NCBI GenBank assembly: GCA_026397725.1
Contig: JAPLUI010000323.1
Span: forward strand, 1 to 64,000
Direction: 5' to 3'
DNA: 64,000 nt
DNA from: Verrucomicrobiota bacterium
GTDB taxonomy: Bacteria; Verrucomicrobiota; Verrucomicrobiia; Verrucomicrobiales; Akkermansiaceae
Made by a program: the position numbers and the translations under genes. Below the pieces are notes generated by a model that was given only the letters and a program-made list of their open reading frames with translations, was not told where the DNA came from and searched no databases. Positions 35,788-43,189 of the stretch are shown here, piece after piece. The stretch's first letter is position 1. Every line of letters starts with the position of its first letter.

Positions 35788-37329
35788 ATGAAACACCACC
35801 TTCGATCATTCACATTATCACTGGTTATTCTCGGCTTGGGCTTGTGCGCAACACGATCGGTAGTGCGTGCCGGGCCTCACGCACCCATATCCCTTCATCC
35901 CGACAACCCGCACTATCTGCTCTGGCGCGGCAAGCCGACGGTGTTAATCACCTCCGGCGAACACTACGGGACTGTGATGAACGCCCCGTTTGACTATATC
36001 GCGTATCTGGACGAGTTGCAGTCCGTCGGACTGAACAAGACCCGCGTTTTCAGCGGCGTGTATTGCGAAGCCCCAGGCGATTTCGGCATCAAGGACGACA
36101 AGAACATTCTCGCTCCGGATCGCGGAAATCTCCTCTGTCCCTATGCCCGCAGCGATACGCCGGGCTACGCCAACGGCGGAAACAAGTTCGATTTGACCAA
36201 ATGGGATGAAGCCTACTTCAAGCGACTCAAGGACTTCGTCGCTCAGGCCGGCAAGCGCGGCATCGTTGCCGAGTTCACTTTCTTCTGCCCCTATTACTTC
36301 GACTCGCAATGGAATCTGTCGCCCTGCAACGTTCAAAACAACGTCAATGGCAACGACATCGCGGCGGTGCCGCCTAACGAAATATACACCCTGCTGCACC
36401 CCAAGATGCTCGTGGTGCAGCAGGCCCTTGTCCAAAAAGTTGTGATGGAGTTCAAGGATGCGGACAACCTCTATTATGAAATTCTCAACGAGGGCTATTT
36501 GAACCGCACATCCCCGGACCGCTCTCTCGCCAACCCCGATGATCCGTATGGACAACTCCTGTGGCAGCACAAGATCGCCGGGACGCTCGTCGATGCCGAA
36601 AAGGATTTCGCAAACAAGCACCTGATCGCCCAGTGCAACTGGCCCACCTTTTCCGCCGGGGGCTACGGCACTCCCGGCACAGGGTGGAAGATTGACAAAC
36701 CCCATCCCGCCGTATCGATTTTCAATTTTCACAATGTTCCAACACCGGAGGTGGTGGGGGCGAATTATGCGCTCAACAAGGTGATCGCCCAGGACGAGAC
36801 GTGCCCAACCGGGAAAACGATGGTTTTCGACTATCGACGCTGGGCATGGCCGTTCCTCTTGGCGGGCGGGGCGATCTACGACAATCTGGACTACTCCTTT
36901 ACCGTCGCGCAACCCAAGGGCGAAACCAAATTCTGGAGATGGGAAGCGGGGGAAGCAAGAGACGGGCATCTGGATGGGGCCAGCACGGTCATACGGCAAC
37001 AACTTCGAATCCTCAAGGACTTCATCGAAAGCTTCGATTTCATCCACATGAAACCAGACCATGCAGTCGTCATGAACGGTGTGCCAGACGGCGGTGCCGC
37101 ATATGTTCTGGCAAAGAGCGGTGAGGCATATGCCATCTACCTCCACGGCGGCAAGCAGGCGACTTTGGTGCTCGATGTTCCCGCAGGCCGTTATCGGGCC
37201 GAGTGGGTCAACACGCTCGACGGAAAGACAAACAAGTCCGGGGAGGTCACCCACGGTGGTGGTGCTCTAACGCTCGGAAGCCCCGAATACAAGGAGGACG
37301 TGGCGCTGCGGGTGATCCGGGCGCAATAG
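35788..37329 (+). CDS. Secreted GH5-like/DUF4038-type (beta/alpha)8 glycosidase
   Basis: A 513-residue exported protein with signal peptide MKHHLRSFTLSLVILGLGLC. The catalytic barrel starts HPDNPHYLLWRGKPTVLITSGEHYG, typical of DUF4038/GH5-like proteins. LYYEILNEGYLN (~residue 235) places a Glu at the usual clan GH-A acid/base position (NE). The second Glu is probably in IAQDETCPTGKTMVFDYRRW (~335). The last ~90 residues form a small sandwich (VLDVPAGRYRAEWVNTLDGK), the collagen-binding-like domain often attached to this family. It lies 10 bases after the GH32 relic and 27 before the next gene. The substrate is unknown. Confidence 0.7.
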   Translation: MKHHLRSFTLSLVILGLGLCATRSVVRAGPHAPISLHPDNPHYLLWRGKPTVLITSGEHYGTVMNAPFDYIAYLDELQSVGLNKTRVFSGVYCEAPGDFGIKDDKNILAPDRGNLLCPYARSDTPGYANGGNKFDLTKWDEAYFKRLKDFVAQAGKRGIVAEFTFFCPYYFDSQWNLSPCNVQNNVNGNDIAAVPPNEIYTLLHPKMLVVQQALVQKVVMEFKDADNLYYEILNEGYLNRTSPDRSLANPDDPYGQLLWQHKIAGTLVDAEKDFANKHLIAQCNWPTFSAGGYGTPGTGWKIDKPHPAVSIFNFHNVPTPEVVGANYALNKVIAQDETCPTGKTMVFDYRRWAWPFLLAGGAIYDNLDYSFTVAQPKGETKFWRWEAGEARDGHLDGASTVIRQQLRILKDFIESFDFIHMKPDHAVVMNGVPDGGAAYVLAKSGEAYAIYLHGGKQATLVLDVPAGRYRAEWVNTLDGKTNKSGEVTHGGGALTLGSPEYKEDVALRVIRAQ

Positions 37330-37356
37330 TTGATAGATAGTGGAACACCCGCAAAC

Positions 37357-38175
37357 ATGAAAGCACCAATGACTCTGAAATCGAAACTGAAATATCCATG
37401 CATGATTGTCAGGGGCACGATCCCTCCCCTTGGCAACACATTTCTGTTAGCCATTGCGGCAGCCGCACTTCCACTCAACCCCTATCCGGCGGAAGAGGCG
37501 AAACCCGCCAGTGCTCCGGTTTCCGCCGCGGACGTTCGTGCCGCGCGGCGGGTGCGCGAGCAGTTCCTTGCCGACCCGTATCGTCCGGGTTACCACTTCT
37601 GCGTGCCGGATGATGTGGCGGAACAAGGTGCCTTTGATCCCAATGGCGCTTTCTATCACAACGGCCGCTACCACTTGATGTATCTCTACAATCGAAACGG
37701 CGGAATCTTCGGCCCGCCGTTCGGTCCAAGTATGGTGCAGCCCAGTCCCGATGCGGGCTGCGCCTGGGGCCATGTCTCCAGCCAGGACTTGGTGCACTGG
37801 CGACACCATCCCGACGCCATCGGCCCCGGTCAAGGTGATGAGGGCTGCTTCAGTGGCGGCGCTTTTGTGGACGATGATGGCACCGCCTATACGAATGCGA
37901 AGGAACTGTGCTTCGATGCCACCCGGAGCGGCGTGGAAGGCCGGAAGGTGGTCGAGCACCTCCCGTTGGAGTTGAAGCCGGGCGAGCCGCTGAAACTGCG
38001 GGTCTTCGTGGACAAGTCGGTGGTGGAAATCTACGCCAACGACCGCCAGGCCATCTGCCGGATGGTGTATCCCTCGCGTCCGAACAGTCTCGGCGTTGCC
38101 TTGTTTGCCAACGGCGGCCAGGCCAAGTTCAACAGCGTGAAAGCCTGGGAAATGGCTCCGTCAAACCCATACTGA
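37357..38175 (+). CDS. GH32-family protein with central deletion
   Basis: 272 residues; ATG at 37357 preferred over an upstream TTG. After an N-terminal stretch (MKAPMTLKSKLKYPCMIVRG) comes NTFLLAIAAAALPLNPYPAEE, a signal-peptide cassette shared at DNA level with the GH32 genes at 38214 and 47698. GH32 blade one is present (GAFDPNGAFYHNGRYHLMYLYN, nucleophile Asp in FDPNG; CAWGHVSSQDLVHW; CFSGGAFVDDDGTAY), then the protein jumps to the C-terminal sandwich (KLRVFVDKSVVEIYANDRQAI). RDP and the acid/base Glu block are absent, so ~250 residues have been lost in frame. Probably inactive as a fructosidase; it may still bind sugar. Confidence 0.75.
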   Translation: MKAPMTLKSKLKYPCMIVRGTIPPLGNTFLLAIAAAALPLNPYPAEEAKPASAPVSAADVRAARRVREQFLADPYRPGYHFCVPDDVAEQGAFDPNGAFYHNGRYHLMYLYNRNGGIFGPPFGPSMVQPSPDAGCAWGHVSSQDLVHWRHHPDAIGPGQGDEGCFSGGAFVDDDGTAYTNAKELCFDATRSGVEGRKVVEHLPLELKPGEPLKLRVFVDKSVVEIYANDRQAICRMVYPSRPNSLGVALFANGGQAKFNSVKAWEMAPSNPY

Positions 38176-38213
38176 GCGGGATATATACAATAGCTATTAG
38201 GTTAGATCAAACC

Positions 38214-40061
38214 ATGAAACACCCCATCCAAACATTTCTGTTAGCCATCGCGGCAGCCATATTTCCACTCAGCCCGTGTCCGGCGCAAGAAGCGCAACCC
38301 GCCGCACCCGCGCCGCAGGGTTTTGAATGCCCGAAGATCGACAAGCCGTTTGTCCATCTGCCGGTCAAGTACGGCGTGCCTACGGTTAAACTGTTAGTCA
38401 AGGTTGACGGCGTGGTGCAGCATGCCATCAGCGTCAAACTCGCCCACGACAAACCGGACTGGATCGGCACGTTCACCGTGGACCAGTGGATGGGAAAACA
38501 TCTCACGATTGTGCCGGAGAACCCATCGACCCCGGCAGGGTGGCTTCAGCACGTCAAGCTGTCAGACCAACTCTCGGATGAGGAGGCGGACATCTACGGC
38601 GAAAAGCATCGTCCGCAGTTTCACTTCACCGCGCGGCGCGGCTGGATCAGCGACGTGAACGGCACGTTCTATCTGAACGGCACGTATCATCTCATGTTCC
38701 AGCACAAGCCCTGGCAGACGGAGGAGCCGAGCAATGACGATGTGGTTTGGGGACATGCAGTCAGCACCGATCTGGTTCATTGGAAGGAACTCGGTTCCTC
38801 CGCACGCATCAGCAAGCTGGGCAATCCCTTCTCCGGCAGCGCGGTGGTGGACTGGTATAACACATCCGGACTCGTCAAGGCACCTATCAAAGACCAGGAC
38901 GGACGCCTGAAGAATCCCGCCACACTCCTTTTCTATTCAATCTCCGTCCCGGTCCCTCTCCTCACTTTAGCGTCCACCTACTCGCTGGACTCCGGCAACA
39001 CCTGGACCGAATATCCCGGCAATCCGGTGATTGTGAAATATAAAGATGGCAACCGCGACCCCAAGGTGTTCTGGTATGATGACCCGGCAACTCCGGCTAA
39101 CAGCCATTGGGTATGTCTCATCTTTTCAGGCCCGGAGGAAAACTACGGGTTTTTCACTTCCAAGGATTTGATCCACTGGGAACTTGCGAGCGAAATCATC
39201 AGTGCCGGCTGCAACGAGTGTCCCGACATGCTGTATCTTCCGCTCGATGGCGACAAGAATCAGATGAAGTGGGTCTTCTGGGCCGGCAACAGCCGCTACT
39301 CCATCGGCTCGTTCGACGGCAAGATTTTCCACAAGGAAAGCGGCCCCCATAAAGCGGCGCACGGCGGTGACCCGCGCTTTGGCGCAAATGAATATGCCGC
39401 GCAAACGTTTGCGAACATCCCGGCCGAGGACGGGCGATGCCTGCAAATGACCTGGATGATCTGGGCAGGTTTTCCCACGCCCACGCCCTTTCAGCAGAAT
39501 CTGACCATTTTGCGCGATCTCTCGCTACGAACCACCCCCGACGGACCCCGTTTGTTTATCGAACCCTCCAGGGAAATCGAAAAGCTCCGCACCGGCGTTG
39601 CCGCACACATGACCGGCTTGCTCGACGGCACGGATATTCTTCTCAAGGAACAAGAACCCAACGGTGAACTGGTTGACCTGCTAGCGGAATTCACTATCAA
39701 CAAGGACGCCATGGCGGGTGAAGGCGCGAACCGCTTCGGGATCGAAGTCAACGGACAGCGAATCGTGTGCGATCTCGACAAGCAGGAAATGGATGCGGGC
39801 GAGGTGCTGCGCGCCTGGGGGGATCTCAAAACGCGCGCTCTAACACCTCTGGGCATCGTGAATGGCAAAGTCAAACTGCGGGTCATCGTGGACCGCATGT
39901 CGGTTGAAGTTTTTGCCAACGACGGCGCGGTGCAGATTGCCCGGTGCTTTCTCCCGCCGGATAGTCCACAGTATGCGATCAAGATATTCGGCAAGAAAGG
40001 CCTCGCCGATGTCGTATTGAAGGCCTGGCAGCTCCAGTCCATTTGGAAGAAATATCAATAA
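38214..40061 (+). CDS. GH32 fructan hydrolase, full length
   Basis: A 615-residue secreted GH32 starting at 38214 (MKHPIQTFLLAIAAA; earlier in-frame codons overlap the preceding gene). The order is an N-terminal domain (KPFVHLPVKYGVPTVKLLVKV), a five-bladed propeller and a C-terminal sandwich. Catalytic motifs are WISDVNG (nucleophile Asp ~146; usual WMNDPN, here with Ser and Val), FSGSAVVDW, NRDPKVFW (~281) and ECPDMLYLPLDG (Glu ~333). The C-terminus has DRMSVEVFANDG. The 47698 protein is a close paralogue over its whole length. The expected reaction is hydrolysis of terminal beta-D-fructofuranosides (levan, inulin or sucrose-like substrates); the altered NDPN motif may shift specificity. 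The next gene starts 11 bases downstream. Confidence 0.88.
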   Translation: MKHPIQTFLLAIAAAIFPLSPCPAQEAQPAAPAPQGFECPKIDKPFVHLPVKYGVPTVKLLVKVDGVVQHAISVKLAHDKPDWIGTFTVDQWMGKHLTIVPENPSTPAGWLQHVKLSDQLSDEEADIYGEKHRPQFHFTARRGWISDVNGTFYLNGTYHLMFQHKPWQTEEPSNDDVVWGHAVSTDLVHWKELGSSARISKLGNPFSGSAVVDWYNTSGLVKAPIKDQDGRLKNPATLLFYSISVPVPLLTLASTYSLDSGNTWTEYPGNPVIVKYKDGNRDPKVFWYDDPATPANSHWVCLIFSGPEENYGFFTSKDLIHWELASEIISAGCNECPDMLYLPLDGDKNQMKWVFWAGNSRYSIGSFDGKIFHKESGPHKAAHGGDPRFGANEYAAQTFANIPAEDGRCLQMTWMIWAGFPTPTPFQQNLTILRDLSLRTTPDGPRLFIEPSREIEKLRTGVAAHMTGLLDGTDILLKEQEPNGELVDLLAEFTINKDAMAGEGANRFGIEVNGQRIVCDLDKQEMDAGEVLRAWGDLKTRALTPLGIVNGKVKLRVIVDRMSVEVFANDGAVQIARCFLPPDSPQYAIKIFGKKGLADVVLKAWQLQSIWKKYQ

Positions 40062-40072
40062 ATCAACAGTCC

Positions 40073-43000
40073 ATGAAATCCATCACCCGCTTATTCTATC
40101 TATCCGCCGTTCTGTCGGCTGGCACAAGCCACGCACAAACCGCGACCGTGAATGACCCGCGTTGCGAGCGCCTTAAAGATCCGCTGGGCATCGACATGCC
40201 GCAGCCGGCCCTGGGCTGGACCGTAGAGTCCGGCAAGCGCGGCGATGTCCAGACCGCCTATCAGGTTCTGGTGGCGTCCACGCCGGCGTTGCTCGCCGCC
40301 GACAAGGGCGACCTGTGGGACAGCGGCAAAGTCGCCTCGGATACGTCGGCGCAGGTGGAATATGCCGGCAAAAGATTGTCATCGCGGACGCGCTGTTATT
40401 GGAAAGCGCGCGTCTGGGATCGCGCCGGCAAGCCGTCGGACTGGAGTCCGCCGGCCTTGTGGACCATGGGTTTGTTAGATGAACAGGACTGGCAGGGCTC
40501 GTGGATCGGCGCACGGCCCGGATCCCCCTCGGGCAAACGGGTGCCCATGCGCGACGGGAATTTGCCTCCGGCGCAACCCGGGCCGATTGACCCCGCCGAC
40601 GCTCCGGCCGTTCTGCTGCGGCGCGAGGTGGACCTCCCGAAGCGGGTTGTCCGCGCGACGGTATCCTTCTGCGGGCTGGGATACGGCGAACTTCATATCA
40701 ACGGCAAGCGGGTGGGCGACCGCAGGCTTGACCCGGCCTTCACCGATTACATGCGGCGCGTGTTGTACTCCACTTATGACGTGACCGATTTGGTTAGGTC
40801 GGGCAAAAACGCGTTGGGGGTGATGCTGGGCAACGGTTGGTACTGTCTGCAGACGCCCGACCTGTTCCAGTTGGAGAAGGCGCCGTGGCGCACCCCGCCG
40901 CGGATGCGCTTCAACCTGTTAGTCGGGTTTGACGACGGCACCACCATGACCGTGGTGTCGGACGACCAGTGGAAACAAGCGACCGGCGAGATCGTCTATA
41001 ACTGTGTGCGCGGCGGTGAGACGATCGACGCCCGCAAGAACCCCGGCAAGTGGTTGGAAGCGGGATACGACGACAGCGCGTGGAAGCCGGCGCTCGAAGT
41101 GGCCGCGCCACTCGGCAAGCTTGTCGCCGAGGCGATCCCGCCGATTCGCATCACCGATGAGTACAAGGCACAGAAGATCACCGAGTCCAAGCCGGGAGTG
41201 TTCGTCGTTGACTTTGGCGGCAACGTGGCCGGCTGGGTGCGCTGGAAAACCTCCGGCAAGGCGGGCCAGATCGTGACGATGGACTTCAATGAGAAACTGC
41301 GTGGCGACGGCACCGTGGACACGGACTTCCAGAGAACCCACACCTTCGGGCGCTTCCAGCACCAGGAGTGCATTCTATCAGGTGCGCCCAACGAGGTGTT
41401 CGAGCCGCGCTTCACCTATCATGCGTTCCGCTATGTCGAGTTTCACGGGCTGGACAAGGCACCTAACATAAATGACCTGGTGGCATTCCGCCTGCACACG
41501 CAGATGCCACGCGTGAGTTCGTTCGAGTGCTCGGATTCCCAGTTGAACCTGCTGCACAATGCCTCACGGCGGACCTTGGAGGATTGCACGTGGGGCGGTC
41601 CGACCGCCGAGCCCCATCGCGAAAAGGTGATCTGGCTGGGTGACAACGTTTTCGAAATGGATGCCTACTTCTATCTGTTTGATTGCAGCCTGCTCTATCG
41701 GAAACAGACATACGACCTGATGGACGCCCAGGAACCCAACGGGCATTTCGGACCGGTCGTCCCTAACGGCGGCTGGGGGGAACAGGGCGATGGCCCGGTG
41801 AGCGGCCTGCACTTCTGCGACAGCCCCTGGTGGAGCATTTCCCTGGCACTCGGCGTGAACCGCCTGGGCACCGACTATGGCGACCGCAGGACTGGCCGGA
41901 TCTCGTACGACGCCTGCCGTCGCTACACCGACTACCTGACCACCACCGCGCAGGACGGTGTCCTCAACTGGGGCTTGTGGGATTGGTATCCACGACCGGG
42001 AAGTGTCGAGACCAAGGGCGATTACACCTCGAACGTCGGTTATTACTATCAGGCGATGCTGATGGCCGCCCAGGCCGAAGCGCTTGGCAAAAAGGAGGAG
42101 GCCGCGAAGTACACGGCTCTGGCGGAATCGGTCAAGACGGCATTCACCCGGAAATTTTATGACGCCGCCGCGGGACGCTATAACCCCGGGTCGCAAACCG
42201 CCCAAAGCCTGCCGCTCACCCACGACATGGTGCCGCCCGCCGATCGCAAGCGGGTGATGGAAAGCCTGGTTCAGTCCGTGAAGGGATCGGGCAATAAGCT
42301 GACGGCGGGCTTTGTCGGCACGATGCCGACCTTTTATATGCTCAGCGATGCGGGCTACGGCGACCTGGTATATGAAATGATCAAGGATGGCTGGTTCAAC
42401 ATGCTGGGCAACGGTGAGGCCAGCACCCTGCCGGAGTCACCCTACACCAGCCTCGGTGGATATGGCTCCGGCCACCACCAGTTCAGCGCCTGCGTCGCCG
42501 GATGGATGTATCGCAGCCTGGCCGGCATCCGCCCCGACCTGTCAGGGCCGGGCTACAAGAAACCGATCATCAGGCCGACCCTCCTTTCTAACATGACATG
42601 GGTCAGGGCGCATTATGACAGCGTCTATGGCCGGATCGCGAGCCACTGGAAGCGCGAGGGCGACAAGGTGACGATGGAGATCACCATTCCACCTAACACC
42701 ACGGCGACGGTGTATGTGCCGGCCAAGGATGCGGCTGGCGTGACCGAGGGCGGCAAACCCGCGGCCCATGCTGAAGGCGTCAGGTTCCTGCGCATGGAAG
42801 ACGGCGCGGCCGTGTACGAGATCGGGGCCGGCCACTATCAATTCTCCTCCACCGCCAATGCCATGGTGCCGCAGGCCGCTGTGCTTCCAACTCCTGCCGG
42901 CCAGACCGGCCAGACCGGCCCGGCCGCCGGTGATTTCTCCGACACGCTGAAGACGCCCGCGGCATCGTGGAAAGCCGTCACCGGACACTGGACGAGCGAC

Positions 43001-43114
43001 ACGGGCGAACTCGTGGCTCACGGTTCGGGCATGTTCTGCGCGACTGACAAGTGGTGGTGCAACGCGACCTTTTCATATCGATGCCGGATTTCCGGCAATG
43101 GCGGCGACGCGTAA
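40073..43114 (+). CDS. GH78 alpha-L-rhamnosidase with truncated extra C-terminal domain
   Basis: A 1013-residue secreted GH78 paralogue of 29852, starting at 40073 (MKSITRLFYLSAVLSAGTS). GH78 domains run to ~925, with HREKVIWLGDN (~520) and LPESPYTSL (~790) at the catalytic positions. After them, a linker (LPTPAGQTGQTGPAAG) leads into an extra domain (FSDTLKTPAASWKAVTGHW...) resembling a LamG/3-keto-glycoside-hydrolase sandwich. This ends at a TAA (43112-43114), but the same frame continues NWAGFQFRKTNPQDSHDQSG to a TAG at 43175. The TAA therefore seems to be a nonsense mutation in an already truncated domain. Confidence 0.85.
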   Translation: MKSITRLFYLSAVLSAGTSHAQTATVNDPRCERLKDPLGIDMPQPALGWTVESGKRGDVQTAYQVLVASTPALLAADKGDLWDSGKVASDTSAQVEYAGKRLSSRTRCYWKARVWDRAGKPSDWSPPALWTMGLLDEQDWQGSWIGARPGSPSGKRVPMRDGNLPPAQPGPIDPADAPAVLLRREVDLPKRVVRATVSFCGLGYGELHINGKRVGDRRLDPAFTDYMRRVLYSTYDVTDLVRSGKNALGVMLGNGWYCLQTPDLFQLEKAPWRTPPRMRFNLLVGFDDGTTMTVVSDDQWKQATGEIVYNCVRGGETIDARKNPGKWLEAGYDDSAWKPALEVAAPLGKLVAEAIPPIRITDEYKAQKITESKPGVFVVDFGGNVAGWVRWKTSGKAGQIVTMDFNEKLRGDGTVDTDFQRTHTFGRFQHQECILSGAPNEVFEPRFTYHAFRYVEFHGLDKAPNINDLVAFRLHTQMPRVSSFECSDSQLNLLHNASRRTLEDCTWGGPTAEPHREKVIWLGDNVFEMDAYFYLFDCSLLYRKQTYDLMDAQEPNGHFGPVVPNGGWGEQGDGPVSGLHFCDSPWWSISLALGVNRLGTDYGDRRTGRISYDACRRYTDYLTTTAQDGVLNWGLWDWYPRPGSVETKGDYTSNVGYYYQAMLMAAQAEALGKKEEAAKYTALAESVKTAFTRKFYDAAAGRYNPGSQTAQSLPLTHDMVPPADRKRVMESLVQSVKGSGNKLTAGFVGTMPTFYMLSDAGYGDLVYEMIKDGWFNMLGNGEASTLPESPYTSLGGYGSGHHQFSACVAGWMYRSLAGIRPDLSGPGYKKPIIRPTLLSNMTWVRAHYDSVYGRIASHWKREGDKVTMEITIPPNTTATVYVPAKDAAGVTEGGKPAAHAEGVRFLRMEDGAAVYEIGAGHYQFSSTANAMVPQAAVLPTPAGQTGQTGPAAGDFSDTLKTPAASWKAVTGHWTSDTGELVAHGSGMFCATDKWWCNATFSYRCRISGNGGDA

Positions 43115-43189
43115 AACTGGGCCGGGTTCCAGTTCCGAAAAACCAATCCACAAGACAGCCATGACCAAAGCGGATAGAATGATGAATGT

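Noticed and set aside
35944..37254. A 436-codon antisense frame opposite the GH5-like gene
   Set aside because: Same reason: the + strand product has a signal peptide and an NE catalytic motif.
37908..38213. 5' extension of the GH32 frame into the preceding gene
   Set aside because: The extension overlaps a recognisable GH32 C-terminal sandwich; the true signal peptide begins at 38214.
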